Assembly (NCBI RefSeq): GCF_013408985.1
Contig: NZ_JACBZT010000001.1
Span: 744,001 to 808,000, forward strand
Length of the DNA stretch: 64,000 nucleotides
Origin: Petropleomorpha daqingensis
GTDB taxonomy: Bacteria; Actinomycetota; Actinomycetes; Mycobacteriales; Geodermatophilaceae
Reading direction: 5' to 3'
Below are positions 45,601 through 53,879 of the stretch, piece after piece. The position numbers and the translations under genes are program-made. Position 1 is the stretch's first letter, and every line of letters starts with the position of its first letter. A model generated the notes under the pieces. It was not told where the DNA came from, made no database searches, and saw only the letters and a list, made by a program, of their open reading frames with translations.

Positions 45601-46484
45601 TGGCGAACCTGGCCGAGGACCAGGCGAAGTTCTTCGTCTACGACTCGCTGCTCTCCGAGTACGCGGCCCTGGGCTTCGAGTACGGCTACTCGGTGGCCAA
45701 CCCGAAGGCCCTGGTGCTGTGGGAGGCGCAGTTCGGCGACTTCGTCGACGGCGCGCAGATGGTCATCGACGAGTTCATCAGCTCCGGCGAGGCCAAGTGG
45801 GGCCAGCGCTCCGGCGTCGCCCTGCTGCTGCCGCACGGCCTCGAGGGCCAGGGCCCCGACCACTCCAGCGGCCGGATCGAGCGATTCCTGCAGCTGTCGG
45901 CGGAGAACAACATGACCGTCGCCAACTGCACGACGCCCGCGAACTACTTCCACCTGCTCCGCCGGCAGGCGCTGTCCGACGTGCACCGGCCGCTGGTCGT
46001 GTTCACGCCGAAGTCGCTGCTGCGGGCCAAGGTCGCCGTCAGCCAGGTCGCTGACTTCACCGAGGAGAACTTCGCCCCGGTGCTCGCCGACCCCGGTGTC
46101 GGTGGCGAGCCGCTCGACCCGAGCGCCGTGCGCCGGGTGCTGCTCTGCAGCGGCAAGGTGGCCTACGACCTCGGCGCGCACCGCGAGGCCGAGGGCATCG
46201 CCGACACCGCGATCATCCGGGTCGAGCAGCTCTACCCGCTGCCCGGCGCGCAGATCCGCGAGGCGCTCGACCGGTACCCGAACGCCCAGGACTTCGTCTG
46301 GGTGCAGGAGGAGCCGGCCAACATGGGTGCCTGGCAGTTCATGGCCGTCAACCTGCCCGAAGACCTCGGTGGCCGGACGCTGCGCCGGGTCAGCCGCAAG
46401 GCCTCGGCCAGCCCGGCGGTCGGCTCGGCCAAGGTGCACGACGCCGAGCAGCGGGAGCTGGTGGCGTCGGCCTTTGGGGACTGA
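42639..46484 (+). CDS. kgd: Multifunctional 2-oxoglutarate dehydrogenase/decarboxylase (E2-E1 fusion)
   Basis: The 1281-residue protein is the actinobacterial fusion. Residues 1-50 carry the E1 N-terminal helix ([16 protein letters not shown]), 51-165 are an Ala/Pro-rich linker, about 165-410 are the E2 succinyltransferase core (DHRIIQG catalytic motif), and the rest is thiamine-diphosphate E1 ([21 protein letters not shown]). It converts 2-oxoglutarate to succinyl-CoA with E3 in the TCA cycle. There is no lipoyl domain, as in mycobacteria and corynebacteria. GTG 42639 is used; GTG 42648 is possible. Confidence 0.96.
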   Translation: MSSVSSSRPSSSNSSSVAGFGTNEWLVEEMYQQYLADPSSVDQAWHEFFADYRPGSPVSSGLDREKPTQQPAPAPQPNGAPAAQPAPATPAADSAGAQGAATQSDATQKPATPAAPPRATPVPERTEATVVDRAADRRDLQQPAAPAAPTAPAKPQPSKSEANGVVRSPLRGAAAAVVKNMNASLTVPTATSVRAVPAKLLVDNRIVINNHLARSRGGKVSFTHLIGYALVRALDDFPNMNNAFAEVDGKPTLVQPEHVNFGLAIDLPKADGTRSLVVANIKGAETMDFAQFWGGYEDIIRRARANKLTMDDFSGTTISLTNPGTIGTNHSVPRLTAGQGAIIGVGAMEYPAEFQGMSPEALAEMALSKIITLTSTYDHRIIQGAESGDFLRRIHGLLLGEDGFYDEVFRSLRIPYEPVRWVPDKLVSHEGQIDKEARVIEVIEAYRRNGHLMADTDPLEFKVRTHPDLDIVEHGLTLWDLDRHFPVGGFAGERTMLLRDILGVLRNSYCRTVGVEYMHITDPEEREWLQKRIEVKHEQPDRDKQKHILGRLNAAEAFETFLQTKYVGQKRFSLEGGESVIPILDEVLIAGTDYDLDEVAIGMAHRGRLNVLANVLGKSYQKIFGEFEGNIDPSTVQGSGDVKYHLGAEGTFKNPFRDASIDVSLASNPSHLETVNPVLEGIARAKQDLIDKGEQGFTVLPVLLHGDSAFAGQGVVAETLNLSQLRGYRTGGTVHVVINNQVGFTTSPAAARSSLYSTDVARMIGAPIFHVNGDDPEACVRVARLAVDYRQAFKKDVVIDLICYRRRGHNEGDDPSMTQPLMYDIIDRKRSVRKLYTEALVGRGDITLQEAEEALKDYRGQLERAFAETHDARDAAKPEPVMDPRTPQESTVRTAITPEVLKIIGDAHVSLPEDFHVHPKLQRLLERRAAMASEGNIDWAMGELLAFGSLLMQGVPVRLAGQDSRRGTFVQRHSVLIDRENAREYTPLANLAEDQAKFFVYDSLLSEYAALGFEYGYSVANPKALVLWEAQFGDFVDGAQMVIDEFISSGEAKWGQRSGVALLLPHGLEGQGPDHSSGRIERFLQLSAENNMTVANCTTPANYFHLLRRQALSDVHRPLVVFTPKSLLRAKVAVSQVADFTEENFAPVLADPGVGGEPLDPSAVRRVLLCSGKVAYDLGAHREAEGIADTAIIRVEQLYPLPGAQIREALDRYPNAQDFVWVQEEPANMGAWQFMAVNLPEDLGGRTLRRVSRKASASPAVGSAKVHDAEQRELVASAFGD

Positions 46485-46485
46485 C

Positions 46486-46671
46486 GTGTACTTCACCGAT
46501 CGCGGGCTGGAGGAGCTGGCCGACCGGCGGGGCGAGGAGCAGGTCTCCCTCGCCTGGCTGGCCGACCAGCTCCAGGCCTTCGTCGACCAGAACCCCGACT
46601 TCGAGGTGCCCGTCGAGCGGCTGGCCACGTGGCTGGCCCGCGGGGGCACGGACGACGACACCGACGACTGA
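46486..46671 (+). CDS. DUF6104 family small protein
   Basis: The 61-residue protein begins with YFTDRGLEEL and has FEVPVERLATWLAR followed by an acidic tail, as I recall for DUF6104, a short family commonly encoded right after kgd in actinobacteria. The function is unknown. GTG 46486 is one base after the kgd stop and has GGGGA upstream, so it is probably co-translated with kgd. Confidence 0.8.
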   Translation: MYFTDRGLEELADRRGEEQVSLAWLADQLQAFVDQNPDFEVPVERLATWLARGGTDDDTDD

Positions 46672-46719
46672 ACGGTGCGCCTTCCCCGCGGAAGGCCAGG
46701 TGAGCGGCACTCTGGGTAG

Positions 46720-47442
46720 GTGCTCGGTCACTCCCATGCCCTCTCGGGGCTCGCCGCCGGAGCCGCGACGCTGCCCTGGGCTCCCGTGCACGGCGCGGTG
46801 GCGCAGGGCGCCTGGGTCGCCGCGGCGGGTGGCTTCGCGATGCTGCCCGACCTCGACCAGCAGAAGACGACGATCTCGCGCATGTGGGGACCGGTCACCG
46901 ACCTGCCCGCGGCGCTGATCAACAAGATCTCCGGCGGCCACCGCTGGGGCACCCACGACGCGATCCTGGCGCCCGTCGTCTTCGGGTTCCTGGCCATGGC
47001 CGCGTCCAGGACGTTCCCGACCAGCCTGCTGGTGCTGGCGATCGCGATCGGCCTGGCGCTGCGGGCGCTGAACTTCGTCATCCCGGGCCGGGTCGAGAAC
47101 ACGATCATCGGCAACCTGGTGATCTCGTGGGGCGGCGCGTGGCTGTTCCTCGACCACAGCCCGCCGCCCATGTGGCTGCCGTGGGCGGTCGCGGTCGGCG
47201 TGCTGGCGCACATCGTGGGTGACTTCCTGACCCGCGAGGGCATCCCGCTGCCGCTGATCTGGATCCTGCACCGCTGCCGGTTCGCGCTCATCCACCTGCG
47301 CACCGGCGCGACCGTGGAGCGGGTGCTGCTGGCGCCGGCGTTCCTGGTCGCCACGCTGGTGTTCCTGTACCTGAACACGGGGGTCTCCGCGGCGGTCGAC
47401 CCGGTCGTCGCCCGGATCATCGGCGGCGTCGGCAGCGGCTGA
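46720..47442 (+). CDS. Membrane-bound metal-dependent hydrolase (YdjM/DUF457 family)
   Basis: The 240-residue integral membrane protein has the family features GHSHALSG at the N-terminus, LPDLDQ near residue 42, GGHRWGTHDA in the first third and HIVGDFLTREGI with later conserved His and Asp. E. coli YdjM is LexA-regulated and of unknown enzymatic role. GTG 46720 is the only plausible start and lacks a clear Shine-Dalgarno. It is followed by a pyrimidine-rich tandem repeat and a long hairpin. Confidence 0.8.
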   Translation: MLGHSHALSGLAAGAATLPWAPVHGAVAQGAWVAAAGGFAMLPDLDQQKTTISRMWGPVTDLPAALINKISGGHRWGTHDAILAPVVFGFLAMAASRTFPTSLLVLAIAIGLALRALNFVIPGRVENTIIGNLVISWGGAWLFLDHSPPPMWLPWAVAVGVLAHIVGDFLTREGIPLPLIWILHRCRFALIHLRTGATVERVLLAPAFLVATLVFLYLNTGVSAAVDPVVARIIGGVGSG

Positions 47443-47450
47443 ACCGCCGT

Positions 47451-47480
47451 CCTCTCTCCCCCTCTCTCCCCCTCTCCCCC
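47451..47480. repeat. Ten-base pyrimidine tandem repeat
   Basis: CCTCTCTCCC occurs twice followed by CCTCTCCCCC. It directly precedes the large hairpin at 47482. Confidence 0.7.
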
Positions 47481-47481
47481 G

Positions 47482-47549
47482 CGATCATGAAGTTCGGGGA
47501 GGGACACGCCGCCTCACCGCGGTGTGTCCCTCCCCAAACTTCATGATCG
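47482..47549. repeat. Large 26-base inverted repeat before rtcB
   Basis: Arms 47482-47507 and 47524-47549 pair at 25 of 26 positions around a 16-base loop. It ends 67 bases before the rtcB GTG and 39 bases after the YdjM-like gene. It may end the upstream transcript. Confidence 0.75.
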
Positions 47550-47616
47550 TCTCGGGTGGGGCCGGCAGCGGCCAATTCGGTCGCCGTCGGATCGGTTCGC
47601 CCGCAGACTCGACGGC

Positions 47617-48789
47617 GTGGAACGACTGTCCGACAAGCTCCTCAACTGGGCGAGCATCCTCGACGAGCAGGCCCGGCTGCAGGCCGAGCGCACGGCGTCG
47701 ATGCCGTTCGTCCGCCCGCACGTCGCACTCATGCCCGACGCGCACCTCGGCAAGGGCGCCACGGTCGGCTCGGTGCTGCCGACCGAGGGCGCGATCGTCC
47801 CGGCCGCGGTCGGCGTCGACATCGGCTGCGGCATGATCGCGCTGCGCACGCCGTGGTCGGCGGACGAGGTGCGCGGCCGCGGTCCGCTGGCGCCACTGCG
47901 CGGGGACATCGAGCGGGCGGTGCCGCTGTCGGCCGGCAAGTACAACAAGCACCTCACCGGGACGGCGAAAGACCGGGTCGCGGCGCTCGAGGAGTACGGC
48001 GAGGAGCTCGGCGTCCTCGGGTCGGTGACGTCGACCGCGCCGAACTGGCCGATGCAGTTGGGCAGCCTGGGCTCCGGGAATCACTTCCTCGAGCTGACCG
48101 CCGACGAGCAGCAGCGGGTCTGGCTGTTCCTGCACTCGGGCAGCCGCGGTGTCGGCAACAAGATCGCCTCGAAGCACATCGCGATCGCGCAGCAGCGGGG
48201 TCTGCCCGACCTGCCCGACCGGGACCTGGCCTGGCTGGACGAGGAGACGCCGGAGTTCGACCGCTACATCGCCGAGCTGCGCTGGGCGCAGCGGTTCGCA
48301 CTGCTCAACCGCGAGGAGATGATGGATCGACTCGCCGGCTGCCTGGCCGCGCACATGGGCGTCGACGCCACTCCGGCGCTCGAGACGATCAACTGCCACC
48401 ACAACTTCACCCAGCGGGAGACGCACGACGGCGTCGACCTCTGGGTGTCCCGCAAGGGCGCCATCCAGGCGAAGCAGGGGCAGGCCGGGCTGATCCCCGG
48501 GTCGATGGGCACGGCGAGCTACGTGACCAGCGGCCTGGGCAACCCGCTCTCGCTGGAGTCCGCGCCGCACGGCGCCGGCCGGGCGTACTCGCGGACCAAG
48601 GCGCGCAAGACCTTCACCCGCGCGCAGCTCGACGAGGCGATGGCCGGCATCGAGTGGCGGCACAGCGACGTCTTCCTCGACGAGATCCCTCAGGCGTACA
48701 AGCCCATCGATCGGGTCATGGAGGACGCGAAGGACCTGGTGGAGATCCGGCACACCCTCCGCCAGCTGGTGAACGTCAAGGGCGACTGA
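47617..48789 (+). CDS. rtcB: RtcB family RNA-splicing ligase
   Basis: RtcB joins RNA ends bearing 3'-phosphate or 2',3'-cyclic phosphate to 5'-OH using GTP and manganese. The 390-residue protein keeps the metal/nucleotide motifs: VDIGCG with Asp and Cys, SGNHF, HSGSRG, NCHHN and HGAGR, whose His is the likely guanylylated residue. The shorter size matches other bacterial RtcB. GTG 47617 fits CAGACT seven bases upstream, a near match to the leaderless pattern. It has no archease neighbour and is bracketed by two large hairpins. Confidence 0.95.
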   Translation: MERLSDKLLNWASILDEQARLQAERTASMPFVRPHVALMPDAHLGKGATVGSVLPTEGAIVPAAVGVDIGCGMIALRTPWSADEVRGRGPLAPLRGDIERAVPLSAGKYNKHLTGTAKDRVAALEEYGEELGVLGSVTSTAPNWPMQLGSLGSGNHFLELTADEQQRVWLFLHSGSRGVGNKIASKHIAIAQQRGLPDLPDRDLAWLDEETPEFDRYIAELRWAQRFALLNREEMMDRLAGCLAAHMGVDATPALETINCHHNFTQRETHDGVDLWVSRKGAIQAKQGQAGLIPGSMGTASYVTSGLGNPLSLESAPHGAGRAYSRTKARKTFTRAQLDEAMAGIEWRHSDVFLDEIPQAYKPIDRVMEDAKDLVEIRHTLRQLVNVKGD

Positions 48790-48797
48790 CCAGGCAG

Positions 48798-48879
48798 TGA
48801 TCAGGTGACCTGATCACCGGCTGTCCTCCCGCACCAGCGTTGGTGCGGGAGGACAGCTTTCGATCAGGTCACCTGATCA
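48798..48879. repeat. Nested hairpin element after rtcB
   Basis: Inner arms 48821-48836 and 48841-48856 are perfect 16-mers around a 4-base loop. Outer arms 48798-48816 and 48862-48879 are themselves near-palindromes of GATCAGGT plus ACCTGATC. The whole can form a long hairpin or a cruciform with side stems. The RtcB stop is 9 bases upstream. Confidence 0.8.
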
Positions 48880-48900
48880 AACGCTGAGCCCACCAGCGGC

Positions 48901-48906
48901 TACGGT
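48901..48906 (+). promoter_or_regulatory. -10 element (TACGGT) of the GPH transporter operon
   Basis: TACGGT ends 7 bases before GTG 48914. Its -35 side lies near the hairpin's right arm. Confidence 0.45.
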
Positions 48907-48913
48907 TCGGCGG

Positions 48914-50230
48914 GTGACCGCCGTCCCCACCTCGGCCCGGCTGAGCCGGGGCACGCACCTGGGCTACGCGCTGGGCTCCATCGCGACGGCGGCCTTCGGC
49001 ACGGTGCCCGGCCTGCTGCTGCTCTTCTACCTGACCGACGTCCTCGGGGTCGCCGCCGGCCTGGCGGGGGTCGTGGTGTTCGCACCCAAGGCGTGGGACG
49101 TCGTCCTCAACCCGTGGATCGGCAGCCGGTCGGACCGCACCGAGACCCGCTGGGGACCTCGGCGGCCGTGGATGCTGGCCGGCGGGATCGCCCTCCCGCC
49201 GCTGTTCGTGCTGGTCTTCGCCGGGCCGGGAGGCTCGGCGGCGGCGATCTGGGTCGCCGTCGCGTTCCTGCTCGCCGCCACCGCCTACGGCTGCTTCCAG
49301 GTGCCCTACGTCGCCCAGCCGGCCGAGATCACCGACGACCCCGGCGAGCGCTCCACGCTGATCTCCTGGCGGGTGGCCGCGCTGGCCCTCGGCATCCTCG
49401 TCGCCGGTGCCGGCGCCCCGGCGATCGTCGACGCGGCCGGCGGCGGGCGGGTCGGCTACCTGGCGATGGCGGCGTTCGTCGCCGTCCTCCTGGCGGTCGG
49501 CATGCTCGGCGCGGTCGCCGGCACGCGCAGGGCGCCCACGCTCACCCGGGTGCGGAGCGAGGGCCGGCTCGGGACGACGCTGCGGCTGGCGTGGCGGTCC
49601 CGGCCGTACCGCGTGCTGCTGATCGGCTTCGTCGTCCAGGCGCTGGGCATCGGCGTGATGCTGGCCGGCGTCCCGTACTACTCGACGTACGTGCTCGGCG
49701 ACGAGAGCGCCGGCACGCTGCTGTTCGCCGCCCTGGTCGCGCCCGCGATCCTGGTCATGCCGCTGTGGCTGCGGGTCAGCCGGAAGCTCGGCAAGCGCGC
49801 CGGCCTGCTCATGTCGTCGGTGCTGTTCGGGCTGGGGGCGGCCGCGCTGGCAGTCGGCAAGGACGGCGGCACGGGCGCGGTGCTGCCGCTGGTGGTCCTC
49901 GTCGGGATCGGCTACGCCGGCATGCAGATGTTCCCGCTGTCGATGCTGCCCGACGTCATCGCCGCCGACGAGGCCGCGTCCGGGCAGCGCCGCGCGGGCG
50001 TCTTCACCGGCGTCTGGACCGCCGCGGAGACCCTCGGCCTCGCCGTCGGCCCGGGGCTGCTCGGCCTGCTGCTCGCCGCGGCCGGCTACGTCTCGAGCAC
50101 CGGCGACGAGGTGGTCGGGCAGACGTCCACCGCGGTCACCGCCGTCCGGCTGGGCTTCAGCGTGCTGCCGGCGGTGATCGTGCTGGCCGCCGTGCCCGTG
50201 TTCGCCCGCTACCGACTGGAGGACGCGTGA
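48914..50230 (+). CDS. GPH-type MFS sugar/cation symporter
   Basis: The 438-residue membrane protein has about 12 helices, the GPH family motif DVVLNPWIGSRSDRTETRWGPRRPWML (residues about 62-88, split in function) and FYLTDVLG in helix 1. Relatives are melibiose-type symporters for sugars or glucuronides, but the substrate is not readable. It starts leaderless and overlaps the PLP decarboxylase by GTGA, so it probably imports a compound used by that operon. Confidence 0.88.
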   Translation: MTAVPTSARLSRGTHLGYALGSIATAAFGTVPGLLLLFYLTDVLGVAAGLAGVVVFAPKAWDVVLNPWIGSRSDRTETRWGPRRPWMLAGGIALPPLFVLVFAGPGGSAAAIWVAVAFLLAATAYGCFQVPYVAQPAEITDDPGERSTLISWRVAALALGILVAGAGAPAIVDAAGGGRVGYLAMAAFVAVLLAVGMLGAVAGTRRAPTLTRVRSEGRLGTTLRLAWRSRPYRVLLIGFVVQALGIGVMLAGVPYYSTYVLGDESAGTLLFAALVAPAILVMPLWLRVSRKLGKRAGLLMSSVLFGLGAAALAVGKDGGTGAVLPLVVLVGIGYAGMQMFPLSMLPDVIAADEAASGQRRAGVFTGVWTAAETLGLAVGPGLLGLLLAAAGYVSSTGDEVVGQTSTAVTAVRLGFSVLPAVIVLAAVPVFARYRLEDA

Positions 50231-51651
50231 ATTCCCACGAGGTGCTCGCCGAGCTGACCGCGCTGCAGGCCGGCGACGTGCCCACGCACGGCGGCGCGAC
50301 CATGGCCTACGTCTACGACTCCGGCCTGGCCGAGCTCGACGACCTCGCCGCGCAGGCACAGGCGGCGTTCCAGTGGACCAACGCCCTCGACCCCACCGCC
50401 TTCCCCAGCGTCGCCCGCATCGAGGACGACCTGGTCGGCGCGGCGCTCGAGCTCCTGAACGGCCCGCCGGGCGCGGTCGGCACGCTGACCTCCGGCGGCA
50501 CCGAGAGCTGCCTGCTGGCGGTGCTGGCCGCCCGCGAGCGGTGGCGCGCAGGAGGCGGGACCGGCACCCCGCGGCTGCTGCTCCCGGTCACCGCGCACGC
50601 CGCCTTCCGCAAGGCGGCGCACCTGTTCGGCCTCGAGGTCGTCGACGTCCCGGTCGACCCGGTCACCTGCCGGGCCGTGCCGGACGCGGTGCGCGAGGCC
50701 CTCGACGACCGGACGGCGCTGGTCGTGGTCAGCGCGCCGTCCTACCCGCACGGCGTGCTCGACCCGGTCGGCGAGATCGCCGGGCTCGCGACCGCGGCGG
50801 GCGTGGCCTGCCACGTCGACGCCTGCATCGGCGGCTGGATCCTGCCCTTCCTCGACGACGTCCCCGAGCCGTTCGACCTCTCCGTGCCCGGCGTGAGCTC
50901 GCTGTCGGTCGACCTGCACAAGTACGGCTACGCGCCCAAGGGGGTGTCGGTGCTGCTCACCGCCGAGCCCGAGCTGCGCCAGCACCACTGGTTCGCCACC
51001 GCCGGCTGGCCGGGCTACCCGGTGGTCAACCCGACGCTGGCCGGCACCCGCCCGGCCGGCCCGATGGCCGCGGCGTGGGCGGTCCACCGGCTCCTCGGCA
51101 CCGAGGGCTACCGCCGGCTGGCCCGGGACACCCGGGCGGCGACGACGGCGCTGGCCGAGGGCATCGCGGCTCTCCCGGGGCTGCGGGTGGTGGGTGCGCC
51201 GGTCGCCACGCTGGTCGCCGCCGCGCAGGACGGCCCGGACGGCGTCGACGTGCTCAACCTCGCCGACGAGATGACCGCCCGCGGCTGGCTGCTGCAGCCC
51301 CAGCCGCCGTTCGACGACCTGCCGGCGACCCTGCACCTCACCGTCACCGGGGCCACCGCCGGACGGGTCGAGGCGCTGCTGGCCGACCTGGCCGACGCCG
51401 CTCGGGCCGCCGCCGCGCTGCCCGCGCCGGTCGCCGATGCCGACCTGGTCGCCGCGGCCGCCACCATCGACCCGGCGGCGCTCACCGTCGCCGAGGTCGA
51501 CGCCCTCCTGGAGATCGCCGGTGTCGGCGGCGGGAAGCTGCCCGAGCGCATGGCGCCGGTGCACGCGCTGGTCGCCGCCCTGCCCCGCCCTGTCGTCGAG
51601 CGGCTGCTGTCCGGCGTGCTCGACCTCGTCTACCGCCCCTCGCGGCCATGA
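50227..51651 (+). CDS. PLP-dependent group II decarboxylase-like / sphingosine-1-phosphate lyase-like enzyme
   Basis: The 474-residue fold-type I PLP enzyme has TSGGTESCLLAVLAA at about 88-102, HVDAC at about 196-200 and SVDLHKYGYAPKG, with Lys232 as the PLP lysine. The first half is close to amino-acid decarboxylases and S1P lyases. A C-terminal segment after about residue 400 (VDALLEIAGV, KLPERMAP) is extra. The reaction is probably decarboxylation or retro-aldol cleavage. The substrate is unknown. GTG 50227 overlaps the transporter stop, and the stop overlaps the dehydrogenase by ATGA. Confidence 0.85.
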   Translation: MNSHEVLAELTALQAGDVPTHGGATMAYVYDSGLAELDDLAAQAQAAFQWTNALDPTAFPSVARIEDDLVGAALELLNGPPGAVGTLTSGGTESCLLAVLAARERWRAGGGTGTPRLLLPVTAHAAFRKAAHLFGLEVVDVPVDPVTCRAVPDAVREALDDRTALVVVSAPSYPHGVLDPVGEIAGLATAAGVACHVDACIGGWILPFLDDVPEPFDLSVPGVSSLSVDLHKYGYAPKGVSVLLTAEPELRQHHWFATAGWPGYPVVNPTLAGTRPAGPMAAAWAVHRLLGTEGYRRLARDTRAATTALAEGIAALPGLRVVGAPVATLVAAAQDGPDGVDVLNLADEMTARGWLLQPQPPFDDLPATLHLTVTGATAGRVEALLADLADAARAAAALPAPVADADLVAAAATIDPAALTVAEVDALLEIAGVGGGKLPERMAPVHALVAALPRPVVERLLSGVLDLVYRPSRP

Positions 51652-52607
51652 CCGGCCACGTCTACGTCCCGCGGCTGCTGACCGACCGCGCCATGGCGGC
51701 GCTCGAGGAGCTCGAGCACCCGTTGGTCGTCGGCGAGGAGCGGCCGCCCACCCGCGAGGAGCTGCTCCGCGACGTCGCCGGCGCGGTCGCCGTCGTCTGC
51801 ACGCTCACCGACCGGATCGACGCCGCCGTCCTCGACGCGGCCGGCCCGCAGCTGCGGATCGTGGCCAACGTGGCCGTCGGCTACGACAACATCGACGTGC
51901 CGGCGGTGCACGAGCGGGGCGTCGTCGTCACCAACACCCCCGGCGTCCTGGACGACGCCACCGCCGACCTGGCGATGGGGCTCGTCCTCGCCGCGGCGCG
52001 GCGCATCCCCGAGGGCGACCGCTTCCTGCGCCGGGCACAGCCGTGGATCTGGGGCCCGCGGATGCTCGTCGGCCTCGACGTCTCGGCCGGTGCGACGCTC
52101 GGCATCGTCGGCTACGGGCGGATCGGCCGCGCGGTGGCCCGGCGGGCCCGTGCCTTCGGCATGCGCATGCTCGCCACGCCGAGCCGCTCGCGGGTCTGGG
52201 ACGCCGACGCCGACGGGGTGACCTTCGTCGAGCTCGACGAGCTGCTCGCCGAGTCCGACGTCGTCACCCTGCACGTGCCGCTCACCGACGGCACCCGGCA
52301 CCTGATCGGCGACGCCGCGCTGGCCCGGATGAAGCCGACCGCGTTGCTGGTGAACACCGCCCGCGGGCCGGTGGTCGACACCGACGCGCTGGTCCGCGCC
52401 CTGCAGGAGGGCCGGATCGGCGGCGCCGCCCTCGACGTCTTCGAGGACGAGCCGGCCGTCGACCCGCGGCTGCTCGAACTCGAGCAGGTCGTGCTGACCC
52501 CGCACCTGGGCAGCGCCGCGACGGCGACCCGCGAGGCGATGTGCGGGCTGGCCGTGCGCAACGTCGCCGAGGTGCTCGCCGGGCGTCCGCCGGTCACCCC
52601 GGTGTAG
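51648..52607 (+). CDS. D-2-hydroxyacid dehydrogenase (glyoxylate/hydroxypyruvate reductase type)
   Basis: The 319-residue NAD(P)-dependent enzyme has the Rossmann motif GIVGYGRIG, catalytic Arg in NTARGPVVD, Glu in the DVFEDEP region and His in TPHLGSA. It interconverts 2-keto and D-2-hydroxy acids. It follows the PLP enzyme with a four-base overlap (ATGA), so the two and the transporter form an operon. Its 3' end overlaps the convergent malic enzyme gene by 14 bases. Confidence 0.93.
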   Translation: MTGHVYVPRLLTDRAMAALEELEHPLVVGEERPPTREELLRDVAGAVAVVCTLTDRIDAAVLDAAGPQLRIVANVAVGYDNIDVPAVHERGVVVTNTPGVLDDATADLAMGLVLAAARRIPEGDRFLRRAQPWIWGPRMLVGLDVSAGATLGIVGYGRIGRAVARRARAFGMRMLATPSRSRVWDADADGVTFVELDELLAESDVVTLHVPLTDGTRHLIGDAALARMKPTALLVNTARGPVVDTDALVRALQEGRIGGAALDVFEDEPAVDPRLLELEQVVLTPHLGSAATATREAMCGLAVRNVAEVLAGRPPVTPV

Positions 52608-53790
52608 CGACCCCCGACTCCCGGGCGCAGGCGGCGACCGCCTCGGCCACGGCGGCGGCCACCCGGCGGTCCAGCGGGCTGGGCACGATGTAGTCCGCCC
52701 GCACCTCGTCGCCCACGACGTCGGCGAGCGCGGTCGCCGCGGCGAGCTTCATCTCCTCGGTGATGCTCGTGGCGCCCGCGTCGATCGCGCCGCGGAAGAC
52801 GCCCGGGAACGCGAGCACGTTGTTGATCTGGTTCGGCAGGTCGCTGCGCCCGGTGGCGACGACGGCGGCGTACGTCGCCGCCATCTCCGGGTCGACCTCG
52901 GGGATCGGGTTGGCCAGCGAGAACACGATGCAGTTCTCCGCCATGGTCGCGATCGCCGACTCCGGCACCGAGCCGCCCGACAGGCCGAGGTAGACGTCGG
53001 CGCCGGCCAGCGCGTCGACCATCGTGCCCGCGAAACCCGCCTCGTTCGTGTTGTCGACCAGCCACTGCTTGATCGGCGTGAGGTCCTCGCGGCCGGGGTG
53101 CAGGATGCCCTTCGAGTCGGCCACCGAGATGTCGCCGATCCCCGCCTCGAGCAGGATCTTCGTGCACGCGACACCGGCGGCGCCGGCGCCGGCGACGACG
53201 ACCCGCAGGTCGCCGAGCTCCCGCCCGACCACCCTCGCGGCGTTGCGCAGCGCCGCCAGGACGACGATCGCCGTCCCGTGCTGGTCGTCGTGCATGACCG
53301 GGATCGACAGGCTCTTGCGCAGCCGGTCCTCGATCTCGAAGCAGCGCGGCGCGCTGATGTCCTCGAGGTTGATCCCTCCGAAGGAGGGCGCGATCGCCTC
53401 CACGGCGGCGACGATCTCCTCGGTGTCGGTGGTCGACAGCACGATCGGGACGGCGGACAGGCCGCCGAACTCGCTGAACAGGCAGGCCTTGCCCTCCATG
53501 ACCGGCAGCGCGGCCGCCGGTCCGATGTCGCCGAGGCCCAGGACGGCGGTGCCGTCGGAGACCACCGCGACCACCCGCGGCGCCCACGTGTAGCGGCGGG
53601 CCAGCGGAGGCTCGGCGGCGATCGCGCTGGACACCCGGGCCACGCCGGGCGTGTAGGTCAACGCCAGATCGGCGATCGACTCGATGCCACGGGTCGGGCG
53701 TACCTGCAGCTTGCCGCCCTCGTGCACGGCGAACGCCGGGTCGTCGGCGAAGCGCTCGGGAGCGGTCATGCCACCGTCCTGGTCACCCAT
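52594..53790 (-). CDS. NAD(P)-dependent malic enzyme
   Basis: The 398-residue enzyme oxidatively decarboxylates malate to pyruvate. It has LTYTPGVA early, VSDGTAVLGLGDIGP, the MHDDQHGTA motif and the Rossmann-like VVAGAGAAGVA. It is the short bacterial form without a C-terminal phosphotransacetylase domain. ATG 53790 is used because TAGGCT lies 9 bases upstream on the minus strand. An in-frame ATG at 53769 with a weak AGGA is the alternative. It faces the RfbC gene divergently. Confidence 0.94.
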   Translation of the reverse strand: MGDQDGGMTAPERFADDPAFAVHEGGKLQVRPTRGIESIADLALTYTPGVARVSSAIAAEPPLARRYTWAPRVVAVVSDGTAVLGLGDIGPAAALPVMEGKACLFSEFGGLSAVPIVLSTTDTEEIVAAVEAIAPSFGGINLEDISAPRCFEIEDRLRKSLSIPVMHDDQHGTAIVVLAALRNAARVVGRELGDLRVVVAGAGAAGVACTKILLEAGIGDISVADSKGILHPGREDLTPIKQWLVDNTNEAGFAGTMVDALAGADVYLGLSGGSVPESAIATMAENCIVFSLANPIPEVDPEMAATYAAVVATGRSDLPNQINNVLAFPGVFRGAIDAGATSITEEMKLAAATALADVVGDEVRADYIVPSPLDRRVAAAVAEAVAACARESGVATPG

Positions 53791-53799
53791 GGAACGGAA

Positions 53800-53805
53800 A
53801 GCCTA
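53800..53805 (-). promoter_or_regulatory. -10 element (TAGGCT) of the malic enzyme gene
   Basis: Minus-strand TAGGCT ends 9 bases before ATG 53790. Confidence 0.4.
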
Positions 53806-53866
53806 ATTCGGGTGATCAGCGGCCGCTGAACCGGCCTTTCGCGCGCCCGCCCCCGGCCGGTTCGCA

Positions 53867-53872
53867 TACGGT
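53867..53872 (+). promoter_or_regulatory. -10 element (TACGGT) of the rfbC gene
   Basis: TACGGT ends 7 bases before GTG 53880. Confidence 0.45.
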
Positions 53873-53879
53873 TCGGCGC

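Noticed and set aside
42654-46661. Long minus-strand frame opposite kgd
   Set aside because: The frame gives no recognisable protein, whereas the plus strand is the complete Kgd.
53769-53790. Later ATG start for malic enzyme
   Set aside because: ATG 53790 has the TAGGCT element at leaderless spacing. The later ATG has only a weak ribosome site, so it is recorded only as an alternative.
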